A DNA stretch of 64,000 nt, taken from NCBI GenBank assembly GCA_001898465.1, contig MKTX01000007.1, forward strand, positions 372,001 to 436,000. Direction: 5' to 3'. Shown here one piece after another: positions 26,688 to 36,911 of the stretch. The notes under the pieces were generated by a model. It searched no databases, had not been told where the DNA came from, and saw only the letters and a list, made by a program, of their open reading frames with translations. The stretch comes from Sphingobacteriales bacterium 39-19 (lineage in GTDB: Bacteria > Bacteroidota > Bacteroidia > Chitinophagales > Chitinophagaceae). Numbering within the stretch: the first letter of the stretch is position 1; each line of letters starts with the position of its first letter. The position numbers were made by a program, and so were the translations under genes.

Positions 26688-28292
26688 TTACATACGAGGT
26701 GCAGCTGCTAAAATTTCAGGCTGTACGCCACTGGCGTATTTTTCAAAGTTCTTTATAAATAAACCGGCAAGTTCTTTTGCTTTTGTATCGTAGTCTTCTT
26801 TATTCGTCCAGGTATTCCTGGGGTTCAACACTTCTGCAGGTACATTGGGGCAATGGGTGGGCATCAGCATACCAAATACAGGGTGCGGGATAAATTCTAC
26901 ATCATTTAATTTACCATCCAGGGCGGCGGTAATCATGGCACGTGTATAATCTAATTTCATTCTTTTTCCTACACCATAAGGGCCACCGCTCCACCCGGTG
27001 TTAACCATCCACACATTTACATTATGTTTTGTCATTTTTTCGCCCAGCATTTTTGCATATTGCCCGGGATGAAGGGGTAAGAAAGGAGCTCCAAAACAGG
27101 CGCTGAATGTAGCTTTTGGTTCTGTTACACCTTCTTCAGTTCCGGCTACCTTGGCGGTATAACCACTTATAAATTGATACATAGCCTGCCCTGTGGTGAG
27201 TTTACTTATGGGGGGTAAAATGCCATAGGCATCAGCCGTTAAAAAGAAAATATTTTTGGGTGTTTTACCAATTGAAGGTTCCAGTGCATTACTAATAAAA
27301 TACAAGGGATAACTTACCCGGGTATTTTCTGTGATCTTTTTACTGGCAAAATCAATTTTGTTGGTTCCTTCAATAAAAGTTGTATTTTCTACCAAAGCCC
27401 CGGGACGGATGGCACGGTAAATTTCAGGTTCTTTTTCTTCGCTCAGGTCAATGGTTTTTGCATAGCATCCGCCTTCAAAATTAAAAACTGTTTCATCGGT
27501 CCAGCCATGTTCATCATCGCCTATCAATTTGCGTGATGGGTCAGCGCTTAATGTAGTTTTACCGGTTCCGCTTAAACCAAAGAAAATGGCGGTATCTCCT
27601 GCTTCGCCCATATTGGCAGAGCAATGCATACTCAATACATTTTTTTGATGGGGTAAAATAAAATTCAGAATGGAAAATATACCTTTCTTTATTTCACCGG
27701 TATAGCCAGTACCTCCAATGATAATTATTTTTTTAGTAAAACTTACCAAAACAAAATTTTCCTGCCGGGTTCCATCCACAGCAGGATCTGCAAAAAAGGT
27801 AGGAGCCTGTAAAATGTGCCATTCCGGTTTAAAATCAGTAAGTTCTTCGGGCTTAGGCCTTAAGAACATATTATATACAAAAAGGTTGTTTTGCGGCATA
27901 CCGTTTATCACCCGAATGTTTAAGCGATAGGCAGGATCGGCACAAGCATAGCAATCTCTTACCCACATATCTTTATTGCCCAGGTAATCGGTAAGCTTTT
28001 TGTATAATTGATCAAAATATTTTTCTTCTATGGGCTGGTTAAAATCATTCCAATGAACAGCATTTTCAGTGACAGCGTCTTTCACAAAAAAGCGGTCTTT
28101 GGGGCTGCGGCCTGTAAACTTACCGGTATGAATGACCAAGGCGCCGGTGTCATTTAATTCTCCCATGCCTAAGGCCAGTGCGGCATCAATTAATTGCTGG
28201 GGACTGTGCTGGTAAAATACCTGTTTCGCAGGCTTGATACCGAGTGCTTCCAAAGCGCTGATAGGCGCTTCGGCCATAGTTGTTGCTGACAT
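26688..28292 (-). CDS. pckA: Phosphoenolpyruvate carboxykinase (ATP)
   Basis: FFGLSGTGKTTLSADPSRKLIGDDEHGW; HTGKFTGRSPKDRFFVKD; NTGWSGGPYGVGKRM. Confidence 0.96.
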   Translation of the reverse strand: MSATTMAEAPISALEALGIKPAKQVFYQHSPQQLIDAALALGMGELNDTGALVIHTGKFTGRSPKDRFFVKDAVTENAVHWNDFNQPIEEKYFDQLYKKLTDYLGNKDMWVRDCYACADPAYRLNIRVINGMPQNNLFVYNMFLRPKPEELTDFKPEWHILQAPTFFADPAVDGTRQENFVLVSFTKKIIIIGGTGYTGEIKKGIFSILNFILPHQKNVLSMHCSANMGEAGDTAIFFGLSGTGKTTLSADPSRKLIGDDEHGWTDETVFNFEGGCYAKTIDLSEEKEPEIYRAIRPGALVENTTFIEGTNKIDFASKKITENTRVSYPLYFISNALEPSIGKTPKNIFFLTADAYGILPPISKLTTGQAMYQFISGYTAKVAGTEEGVTEPKATFSACFGAPFLPLHPGQYAKMLGEKMTKHNVNVWMVNTGWSGGPYGVGKRMKLDYTRAMITAALDGKLNDVEFIPHPVFGMLMPTHCPNVPAEVLNPRNTWTNKEDYDTKAKELAGLFIKNFEKYASGVQPEILAAAPRM

Positions 28293-28606
28293 AACAATCG
28301 AAATTTAAGTTTGTGCAAAGTTAATAGGAATATTATAGAAATACCCGTGTAATATTGGCTTTTGTATTTGATTTCAATAAAACAGCCATTTGGTATATAT
28401 TTTTTAAAACGAGTTGTATTAATTTAATAGTTGTATTGCAGATGCCGATTATTTTAAATGCCGTATAATTTTTAAACCCGGTTTTCTTACAGGATCCATC
28501 TACCCGGGTTGAATAAAATAATTTAGAACTACCATTCAGGTAAAGAATTGGGTAAACATTTATTTTAAAACGTATATTGCATTACTAGTCATATAAATGA
28601 ATTGTT

Positions 28607-29899
28607 ATGAAATACCTTCCTTTAAATCCTGAAATTTTTATTCAAAACAGGAAAAGATTTATCGACAAAATGGAACCCGGTGCGATTGCTATTTTTAACA
28701 GCAATGATGAGTTGCCAACGAATGGCGACGGGTTGCATAAATTTAAACAAAATTCTGATCTGTATTGGCTTACCGGCATAGAACAGGAAGATACTATGCT
28801 CATCCTGTACCCGGGTAATGGTGAAGCAAAATACCGGGAAGTATTGGTATTGGTTAGGCCCAATGAACTAAAAGAAAAATGGGATGGCCACCGCTTGCGT
28901 GTTGCCGAAGCCCAGGCAATATCAGGTATTGAAACCATTGTGTGGCTGGATGTTATTGACGGCTTGCTGCAACCCTGGATTCACCAGGTAAATATCATTT
29001 ATTTGAATACAAATGAAAATGACCGTAAATCAAACTGGATAAAAGTGAGGGATTACCGCTATGCTGCCGAAATACAGGAACGTTACCCATTGCATCAATA
29101 CCGCCGCAGTGCCAAAATAATGAAAGAATTGCGGGCCATTAAAACAGCCCTGGAAATAGAAGTTCTGCAAAAGGCCATTGATATAACAGAAAATACCTTT
29201 CGCAGGTTATTGGGCTTTATAAAACCCGGTGTGATGGAATATGAAATAGAAGCAGAGATTTTTCATTCCTTTTTATCGCAACGGGCTACCGGCGAAGCTT
29301 ATGGTTCTATCATTGCCAGCGGTGACCGTGCCCGGGTTTTACACTACGTGGAAAATAGCCGGGAATGTAAAGATGGTGAACTGATCTTAATGGATTTTGG
29401 CGCTGAGTATGGCCGTTACTGTGCCGATCTTACCCGTACAGTACCCGTAAACGGTAAATTTGGCCGTCGGCAAAAAACGGTTTACAATGCCTGCCTGCAT
29501 TTGCATCGCTATGCAGCCAGCATTTTAAAACCTGGTATCAGTATTTTGGATTATACCGAAAAAGTAGGTGATGAAGCAACAGTTATTTTTCAAAAAATTG
29601 GCTTACTTAAAAAATCAGATATTAAAAATGAAGATCCCGAAAACAGGGCTTACCGAAAATATTTATACCATGGCATATCGCACCACCTGGGTATAGATGT
29701 ACATGATGTGGGTACCCGAAATGAACCCATTAAAGCAGGAATGGTGTTTACCATTGAACCGGGTATTTATATTGAAGAAGAACAGATGGGCGTACGTATT
29801 GAAAATAATTTTTGGATCACCCGCAATGGCAATAAAGATCTCATGAAAAATATTCCTATTGAGGCAGATGAGATAGAAGCCCTGATGAAAAGAAAGTAA
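28607..29899 (+). CDS. Aminopeptidase P family protein (M24)
   Basis: LILMDFGAEYGRYCADLTRTVPV; HHLGIDVHDVG; GMVFTIEPGIYI. Confidence 0.92.
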   Translation: MKYLPLNPEIFIQNRKRFIDKMEPGAIAIFNSNDELPTNGDGLHKFKQNSDLYWLTGIEQEDTMLILYPGNGEAKYREVLVLVRPNELKEKWDGHRLRVAEAQAISGIETIVWLDVIDGLLQPWIHQVNIIYLNTNENDRKSNWIKVRDYRYAAEIQERYPLHQYRRSAKIMKELRAIKTALEIEVLQKAIDITENTFRRLLGFIKPGVMEYEIEAEIFHSFLSQRATGEAYGSIIASGDRARVLHYVENSRECKDGELILMDFGAEYGRYCADLTRTVPVNGKFGRRQKTVYNACLHLHRYAASILKPGISILDYTEKVGDEATVIFQKIGLLKKSDIKNEDPENRAYRKYLYHGISHHLGIDVHDVGTRNEPIKAGMVFTIEPGIYIEEEQMGVRIENNFWITRNGNKDLMKNIPIEADEIEALMKRK

Positions 29900-29962
29900 A
29901 TGTACATTGGCATCAATAAAATCCACATAAGGCAATAGCATACATATTGCATTTAATATTAC

Positions 29963-30727
29963 ATGAAACAGATACCCAATATTTTTACCTTGCTCAACCT
30001 GTTTTTTGGTTGCATGGCCATTGTAGCAATTTTGCAAAATGGATTGGTAATTCAATATAACGCTGATGGGGCACAGGTAATAGCCATCCCCGAAAAAATA
30101 TGGATGGCTTCCCTTTTTATTGGAATAGCAGCTGTAGTGGATTTTTTTGATGGCTTTATAGCCCGGCTGTTCAATGCCGCTTCAGAAATGGGCAAGCAAT
30201 TAGATTCGCTGGCTGATGTAGTAAGTTTTGGCGTGGCCCCGGCAATGATACTGTATCAGTTTTTAAGATTGGGTTTTGCCGGCCAGGAAGATGGTTTAAA
30301 TATTTCTGCCGTTTGGCTGTTGCCTGCATTTGTATTACCCATGGCCGCAGCTTACCGGCTGGCTCGTTTTAATTTAGACAGCAGCCAGCAATATGGCTTT
30401 AAGGGAGTGCCTGTTCCGGCAGTTGGGTTACTGGTTGCCTCGCTACCCTTAATTTATTGGTTTAAAGATACCGCATGGGTGAGCCGGGTATTGCTAAACC
30501 CCTGGATCCTGTATGTACTCATCGCAATAGTAAGCTGGCTTATGATAAGTACCCTGCCCCTTATGGCTTTAAAGTTTAAGAATTATTCATTTAATCAAAA
30601 TAAGGCAAAATATATTTTACTCATTGTATCGCTTATTAGTATTGTATTGCTACAATGGCTGGCAGCGCCGGTTATTTTTGCCTTGTATATTGTTTTATCT
30701 TTGCTTTTTAAAAACAAAGAATCATGA
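29963..30727 (+). CDS. pssA: CDP-diacylglycerol--serine O-phosphatidyltransferase
   Basis: IPNIFTLLNLFFGCMAI; DFFDGFIARLFNAASEMGKQLDSLADVVSFGVAPA (CDP-alcohol phosphotransferase motif). Confidence 0.92.
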   Translation: MKQIPNIFTLLNLFFGCMAIVAILQNGLVIQYNADGAQVIAIPEKIWMASLFIGIAAVVDFFDGFIARLFNAASEMGKQLDSLADVVSFGVAPAMILYQFLRLGFAGQEDGLNISAVWLLPAFVLPMAAAYRLARFNLDSSQQYGFKGVPVPAVGLLVASLPLIYWFKDTAWVSRVLLNPWILYVLIAIVSWLMISTLPLMALKFKNYSFNQNKAKYILLIVSLISIVLLQWLAAPVIFALYIVLSLLFKNKES

Positions 30728-30972
30728 GTTTTACTGCACAAATAAAAGTAATGCCGCTAAAAGAATTATTAGACCCCCAGGGTAAAGCAGTATTGGGTGG
30801 CTTACAAAACCTGGCAATCACAGCAGTAAAAGATGTACGAATTGGCAAGCATATCGATTTAAAAATTGAGGCCGGTTCAAAAGAAGAAGCTGTAAAAATT
30901 GCTACCGAAGCAGCACAAAAATTATTGGCCAACCCGGTAATGGAAGTTTTTGAAGTATCGGTATATGAATGA
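30724..30972 (+). CDS. purS: Phosphoribosylformylglycinamidine synthase subunit PurS
   Basis: 82 aa; ALLDPQGKAVLGGLQNL-type motif (LLDPQGKAVLGGLQNLAITAVKDVRIGKHIDLKIE); overlaps pssA stop (ATGA). Confidence 0.9.
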   Translation: MSFTAQIKVMPLKELLDPQGKAVLGGLQNLAITAVKDVRIGKHIDLKIEAGSKEEAVKIATEAAQKLLANPVMEVFEVSVYE

Positions 30973-30990
30973 CCAGTTTAATTTTTTTTC

Positions 30991-31653
30991 ATGCTCTATA
31001 TTGTACCTTCTCCCATCGGCAATCTTGGGGATATCAGTTTTCGGGCTATTGAAATTTTGAAATCGGTTGACCTGATTCTTGCTGAAGATACCCGTACTTC
31101 TAAAGTACTGCTGAACCATTATCAAATTAGCAAACCCGTTTCTGCCTATCACCAGCATAACGAACATCGTATTGCCCATCATTTGGCAGAGCAAATGCAG
31201 GCGGGTAAAACGATGGCGCTTATTACAGATGCAGGTACGCCCGGCATTAGCGACCCTGCTTTTTTATTGGTAAGGGCCTGTGTACAACAATCGGTAGAAG
31301 TGCAGTGCCTGCCCGGCGCTACTGCTTTTGTGCCGGCTTTAGTAAACAGCGGCTTGCCCATTCAGCATTTTTGTTTTGAAGGTTTCCCGCCATTAAAAAA
31401 AGGCCGCCAAACTTTTTTTAAAAATTTAAGTACAGAAACCCGAACCATGGTTTTTTATGAAAGCCCCATGCGGCTTTTAAAAACGTTGCAGGATTGCATC
31501 CTTCATTTTGGTGCCGAAAGGCCCTGTTGCGTAAGCCGGGAACTCACAAAAAAATTTGAAGAAAATAAAAGAGGGAGTTTGCAGGAAGTGTATGATTATT
31601 TTTTAGAAAAAGGAGTAAAGGGAGAAATCGTTTTGGTGGTACAGGGAAAATAG
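30991..31653 (+). CDS. rsmI: 16S rRNA (cytidine(1402)-2'-O)-methyltransferase
   Basis: LYIVPSPIGNLGDISFRAIEILKSVDLILAEDTRTSKVLL; ALITDAGTPGISDPAFLLV. Confidence 0.93.
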   Translation: MLYIVPSPIGNLGDISFRAIEILKSVDLILAEDTRTSKVLLNHYQISKPVSAYHQHNEHRIAHHLAEQMQAGKTMALITDAGTPGISDPAFLLVRACVQQSVEVQCLPGATAFVPALVNSGLPIQHFCFEGFPPLKKGRQTFFKNLSTETRTMVFYESPMRLLKTLQDCILHFGAERPCCVSRELTKKFEENKRGSLQEVYDYFLEKGVKGEIVLVVQGK

Positions 31654-31730
31654 AAACCGGGATTTGTTAATTTAGTATAAGGACCCCGGCATGTAATTCT
31701 TTTTACTTAATTTGCCCCTAACTGTTCCGC

Positions 31731-32882
31731 ATGAAAAAATTATATTTTTCAGTTTTTATAATTTGTTTACAGCTCACGGGGGTGGCCCAGGATTCTGCTT
31801 TTTCACGCCAATGGGTAGATACACTTACATCACCCTATTTTTTTGGTAGGGGATATACACAGCAGGGAATGCAAAAAGCAGCCGCTTACATCCGGGATGC
31901 ATTTAAGCAATATGGGTTAGTACCGTTAACTGGCTCTTCCTATATACAGGAATTTAGTTTTGATGTAAATACATTTCCCGGCGATATGGAAGTAACCATC
32001 AATAACAAAAAATTAATGCCCGGTATTGATTATATTGTTTTCCCCGAAAGTACGGGAAGCCATACCCAGGGTAAATTACAACAAGCCGATAGTGTTACTT
32101 TTGTAAACCAGGAAGAAAAAGTTATTGTGACCCTAAAAGATAAACTTACCTGGAGTGTAGGCAGGGAAGAAGCCCCGTACACCGGTATTGAAGTAAACAA
32201 AAAGGCACTCACCAGTAACCCTGCATCCTTTAAAATTGCAATCGATAATAAATTTGTAAAAGATTTTAAGGCCGCAAATATTGCTGCCATGGTTAGGGGA
32301 ACAGCCCAACCGGATTCATTTATTTTTATTACCGCACATTACGACCACCTGGGCAGCATGGGTAGTAAAACATTTTTTCCCGGTGCCAATGATAATGCCA
32401 GTGGCATTGCCTTGCTGATGAACCTGGCTCATTATTATGCCATGCATCCACAAAAATACAGTATGGGTTTTATTTGTTTTGCGGCAGAAGAAGCCGGGTT
32501 GGTAGGATCTGAATATTTTACCAATCACCCGTTGGTTCCGCTTTCCCACATTCGGTTCCTGATAAATACAGACCTGGCAGGTACCGGTTCCGAAGGTATT
32601 ACCGTGGTGAATGCAACTGAATTTCCTGAAGAATTTGCCATGATGAATGAAGTGAATGATAAAGAAAAATTACTCGTAAAAATTAATGCCAGGGGCAAAG
32701 CTGCCAACAGCGATCATTATTATTTTACTGAAAAAGGGGTTCCGTCTTTTTTCTTTTATACCCAGGGTGGTATTACCGCTTATCATGATGTATTTGATAT
32801 TGCGGCCACATTACCCCTACAGGAACAGGAAGATTTATTTAAATTAGTACGGGGATTTTGTAATAAACTTATGAATGAATAA
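31731..32882 (+). CDS. M28 family metallopeptidase (secreted)
   Basis: ITAHYDHLG...PGANDNASGIALLMNLA...FICFAAEEAGLVGSEYF. Confidence 0.92.
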   Translation: MKKLYFSVFIICLQLTGVAQDSAFSRQWVDTLTSPYFFGRGYTQQGMQKAAAYIRDAFKQYGLVPLTGSSYIQEFSFDVNTFPGDMEVTINNKKLMPGIDYIVFPESTGSHTQGKLQQADSVTFVNQEEKVIVTLKDKLTWSVGREEAPYTGIEVNKKALTSNPASFKIAIDNKFVKDFKAANIAAMVRGTAQPDSFIFITAHYDHLGSMGSKTFFPGANDNASGIALLMNLAHYYAMHPQKYSMGFICFAAEEAGLVGSEYFTNHPLVPLSHIRFLINTDLAGTGSEGITVVNATEFPEEFAMMNEVNDKEKLLVKINARGKAANSDHYYFTEKGVPSFFFYTQGGITAYHDVFDIAATLPLQEQEDLFKLVRGFCNKLMNE

Positions 32883-34826
32883 ATGATACAGCAAATGCGA
32901 AAAAAAATTCAATTTTTATTATCGGTAATATGTGTATGCAGCATCAGTATGAATGTGTCGGCACAATGCTATTGGCAGCAAAAAGTAAATTATAAAATGG
33001 AGGTAGATGTAAATGTGCATACAAACCGGTTTACCGGTAAGCAGCGCCTGGAATATTTTAATAATTCTCCCGATAAGCTGGATAAAGTATTTTATCATTT
33101 GTACTGGAATGCATTTCAGCCCAACAGCAGTATGGATGCAAGAAGCCGGGAACTGGGCAAAATTTTAATTAATAATAATCCCGATTGGGATAGCCGGGTA
33201 AAAGACCGTATTAGTAAATTAAGTCCTGAAGAAATAGGTTATCAAAAAGTACTGAGTTTAAAATTAAACGGAGTTCCACAGCCATTTACTGTGCATGAAA
33301 CCATTTTAAAAGTAAACCTTACGCAACCCATCATGCCAGGGCAAAAAGTAATTTTCGATATGGAGTTTGAAGCACAGGTGCCTCTCCAGATCCGGCGTTC
33401 GGGGCGTGATAATCCCAGTACACAGGTTCGATACAGCATGAGCCAATGGTATCCTAAAATGGCGGAATATGATTTTGAAGGATGGCATGCCGATCAATAT
33501 GTTGCCCGTGAATTTTATGGAGTATGGGGTAATTATGATGTGAGTATAAAAATTGATAAGGATTATAAATTGGGTGCCACCGGGGTTTTACTGAATGCCT
33601 CCGAAATTGGCTGGGGATACGATAAACCCGGTACGGCATTAAAGCCCGTTGCCACAGCAAAACGAACCTGGCATTTTGTGGGCAATAATGTGCATGATTT
33701 TGTATGGGCCGCCGATACCGCATACAACCATCTGAGTAAAAAAGTAAGGCGCGGCCTTACACTGCATGTGATTTATAAATACAAACCCGGTAACCAGGCA
33801 TACGAAGAAGGCTGGCAAAATGTATTAACGGCGGCAGAAAAAGTACTCCCTTTTATAGAAAATAAATTTGGCAAATATCCCTATCCTCAATATTCCTTTA
33901 TTCATGGGGGTGATGGCGGTATGGAATATCCCATGGCCACCTTGATACATACATCAACGATTGGTACCGTATTTCATGAATGGATGCATAGCTGGTATCA
34001 AATGATGCTGGCAACCAATGAAAGTGAATATCCCTGGATGGATGAAGGCTTTGCCAGTTATGCGGAAAGCCTGGTTTCGGCTTACTATTCAGGTAATACT
34101 GAAATGGAAGACCTGAGAAAACGACTGGAACAAAACCCTGACAATAAGGCTTTGCAAAATTTAATTAATAGTTTACCCGAAAATCATTCCGGCGCATACA
34201 ATGGATATTTCAGATTGGTAAAAAGTAATTTGCAGGAGCCGCTTACCACCCATGCCGACCATTACAGCACTAATTTTGGGTACAGCGTGTCTTCATATTC
34301 TAAAGGAGAAATATTTCTGGAGCAATTAGGCTATATCACCGGTGCCGGGGTGAGAGATAAAATATTAATGGAATATTATAACAAATGGCGATTTAAACAT
34401 CCCAATGTAAACGACTTTATACGGATTGCCGAAGCCCAAAGTGGCATGCAGTTATATTGGTACCGCATGTATTGGATCAATACCACCAAGTACATCAACT
34501 ATGCAGTAGACAGCCTTTGGCAGGATGCCGGCAGGGCCCATATTCGCTTAGTAAATAAAGCAGAAATGCCAATGCCCATCGATGTAAAGATTACTTATAA
34601 AGATGGCAGTACCGAAATGTATAATATTCCATTGGACTTAATGCTGGGCAATAAAAAAAATGAGAACCCGGCTGAGAAATATTTTGTGGAACCGGAATGG
34701 CAATGGACGCACCCGGAGTACATTTTAAAAATTAAAGCCGCTGCGAATACCATTGCAAGCATTGAAATAGATCCGTCTAAAAGAATGGCCGACCTGGACC
34801 GCAGCGATAATAAAATGAGTTTTTAA
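32883..34826 (+). CDS. M1 family metallopeptidase
   Basis: GGMEYPMATLI...FHEWMHSWYQMMLATNESEYPWMDEGFASYAE (HExxH...E). Confidence 0.92.
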   Translation: MIQQMRKKIQFLLSVICVCSISMNVSAQCYWQQKVNYKMEVDVNVHTNRFTGKQRLEYFNNSPDKLDKVFYHLYWNAFQPNSSMDARSRELGKILINNNPDWDSRVKDRISKLSPEEIGYQKVLSLKLNGVPQPFTVHETILKVNLTQPIMPGQKVIFDMEFEAQVPLQIRRSGRDNPSTQVRYSMSQWYPKMAEYDFEGWHADQYVAREFYGVWGNYDVSIKIDKDYKLGATGVLLNASEIGWGYDKPGTALKPVATAKRTWHFVGNNVHDFVWAADTAYNHLSKKVRRGLTLHVIYKYKPGNQAYEEGWQNVLTAAEKVLPFIENKFGKYPYPQYSFIHGGDGGMEYPMATLIHTSTIGTVFHEWMHSWYQMMLATNESEYPWMDEGFASYAESLVSAYYSGNTEMEDLRKRLEQNPDNKALQNLINSLPENHSGAYNGYFRLVKSNLQEPLTTHADHYSTNFGYSVSSYSKGEIFLEQLGYITGAGVRDKILMEYYNKWRFKHPNVNDFIRIAEAQSGMQLYWYRMYWINTTKYINYAVDSLWQDAGRAHIRLVNKAEMPMPIDVKITYKDGSTEMYNIPLDLMLGNKKNENPAEKYFVEPEWQWTHPEYILKIKAAANTIASIEIDPSKRMADLDRSDNKMSF

Positions 34827-34843
34827 AAAGTCGAAAAGAAAAA

Positions 34844-35320
34844 TTATTTAAGCAACTTTAAATCAGGTTGGGCGTATTTATATACTTTAAAGTAGATGGT
34901 GGTTTTGGTTTGGCTCACCCCTTCTATTTTACTTATTTCATCTACAAAATCTACCAGGTGGTTATTATCCCGGCACATCACATCCACTTCTAAATCATAA
35001 TCACCCGAGGTCATGGCCAGGAAACTGACTTCCGGTTTTTTAGAAATTTTAGCTGCTACAGAATCTTTCAGCGTAGCAGGGCGTACAAATACGGCAATAT
35101 GGGCATAGCAACGAAATCCTACTTTATCAGGGTTTACCCTGCCAATAATATTTACGGTTTCATCATCTATCATCTTATTCAGCCGGGTACGAATGGTACC
35201 TACCGATACCCCCAGGCTTTCTGCCATTATGGTAAATGACATGCGCCCGTCCTTTTGTAATTCTGATAATATTTTGAAATCCAATTCATCGAGTTGATGA
35301 TTGCCATCTTTATTCGCCAT
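34844..35320 (-). CDS. Lrp/AsnC family transcriptional regulator
   Basis: LDELDFKILSELQKDGRMSFTIMAESLGVSVGTIRTRLNKM; RAM-domain C terminus. Confidence 0.92.
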   Translation of the reverse strand: MANKDGNHQLDELDFKILSELQKDGRMSFTIMAESLGVSVGTIRTRLNKMIDDETVNIIGRVNPDKVGFRCYAHIAVFVRPATLKDSVAAKISKKPEVSFLAMTSGDYDLEVDVMCRDNNHLVDFVDEISKIEGVSQTKTTIYFKVYKYAQPDLKLLK

Positions 35321-35384
35321 GGGGATGAATATTTTAGGAAAAATACAAATAAACGTTGTTTTTCAATTAAAATGAATTATTTTT

Positions 35385-35411
35385 ATTTTTTATCTACTTA
35401 AAATAAAAAAT
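35385..35411. promoter_or_regulatory. Inverted repeat in the Lrp / pyd-locus divergent promoter region
   Basis: ATTTTTTAT-CTACTTAAA-ATAAAAAAT, 13 nt before the ATG at 35425. Confidence 0.4.
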
Positions 35412-35424
35412 ATACAGAAAAACA

Positions 35425-36882
35425 ATGAAATATTCTCCTATTAAGAATTATATAAATGGAAAATTTACAGATGCATTAGGAAACAGGAAAATGGATGTGA
35501 TCTCTCCCCTTGATGGAGCTTTACTTTCTACGGTTCCTATGAGTTCGTATAAAGATTTGGATGATGCCGTAAAAGCTGCCCATATAGCATTTGAAACCTG
35601 GAGCCGGGTTCCTATAAAGGAAAGGGTACAGGTTTTTTTTAAATATAAAACTTTATTGGAGCAAAACCTGCAATCACTGGCTGAATTATGCAGCGAAGAA
35701 AATGGAAAGACAATTGGTGAATCATTGGCCGAGATAGAAAAATGTATTGAGCTTACTGAGTTTGCTACATCCTTACCTCAATTGGTTTCCGGCGAAATAT
35801 TAGAAGTGAGCAGGGGAGTAGAATGCAGAACGGAGCATGTACCATTGGGAGTAGTAGCCTCCATCGTTCCTTTTAATTTTCCCAGCATGGTACCCAATTG
35901 GACAATTCCGAATGCCATTGCTTTGGGTAATTGCATGATCATAAAACCATCAGAGAAAGTACCTATGAGTTGTGGTAAACTGGCCGAATTATTAAAAGAA
36001 GCAGGTTTGCCCGACGGTGTGTTTAACATTGTACACGGCGACGTAGAAATTGTAGAAGCTATTTGTGATCATCCGGGTATTCAAGCGGTTTCATTTGTGG
36101 GTTCTACCCGGGTTGCAAAAATTGTGTATCAACGTTGTGCACAAAATTTAAAAAGATGCCTGGCATTGGGAGGAGCTAAAAATCACTTAATGGTATTACC
36201 CGATGCCAAAGCAGATATGACGGCACAAAATGTAGCTGCCAGCATGAGCGGTTGTGCCGGCCAGCGTTGTATGGCGGCCAGCGCCATGGTAGGGGTAGGT
36301 AATGTAGATCACATTATTGATAAAATTTGTGAAGAAGCCCGTAAAATTATCCCCGGAAAAAACCTGGGTGCTGTTATCAATAAAGAATCACAACAACGCA
36401 TTGAAAAATATATTACGGAGGCGGAGCAACAGGGAGCCCGTATTTTAGTAGATGGCAGAAATACCAAAGTAGCCGGCAAAGAAAACGGAACTTATGTAGG
36501 ACCTACGGTAATTGACCAGGTAACACCAGATATGGCCGTTGCTAAAGAAGAAATATTTGGCCCCGTAATTTCCATTATGCGTACCCAAACCGTAGATGAA
36601 GCGCTTGCTATTGAAAATGCTAACCCCTATGGAAATGCAGCCTCAGTGTTTACCCAAAATGGTGGTATGGCACGGTATATAATTGATCATGCCAGCGCCG
36701 GTATGATAGGTGTAAATGTAGGCGTACCGGTACCCCGTGAACCATTCAGCTTTGGCGGATGGAATGAAAGTAAATTTGGTGTGGGTGATATTACCGGGAA
36801 AAGTTCTATCGAGTTTTGGACCAAATTAAAAAAGAGTACTACCAAATGGAATCCTGAAGCAGGCGTTAATTGGATGAGTTAA
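35425..36882 (+). CDS. CoA-acylating methylmalonate/malonate-semialdehyde dehydrogenase
   Basis: VPFNFPSMVPNWTIPNAIALGNCMIIKPSEKVPMS; GCAGQRCMAASAMVGVG; FGPVISIMRTQTVDEAL. Confidence 0.9.
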   Translation: MKYSPIKNYINGKFTDALGNRKMDVISPLDGALLSTVPMSSYKDLDDAVKAAHIAFETWSRVPIKERVQVFFKYKTLLEQNLQSLAELCSEENGKTIGESLAEIEKCIELTEFATSLPQLVSGEILEVSRGVECRTEHVPLGVVASIVPFNFPSMVPNWTIPNAIALGNCMIIKPSEKVPMSCGKLAELLKEAGLPDGVFNIVHGDVEIVEAICDHPGIQAVSFVGSTRVAKIVYQRCAQNLKRCLALGGAKNHLMVLPDAKADMTAQNVAASMSGCAGQRCMAASAMVGVGNVDHIIDKICEEARKIIPGKNLGAVINKESQQRIEKYITEAEQQGARILVDGRNTKVAGKENGTYVGPTVIDQVTPDMAVAKEEIFGPVISIMRTQTVDEALAIENANPYGNAASVFTQNGGMARYIIDHASAGMIGVNVGVPVPREPFSFGGWNESKFGVGDITGKSSIEFWTKLKKSTTKWNPEAGVNWMS

Positions 36883-36911
36883 TAAAACAAGAATCACAAA
36901 TTTTTTTTAGT

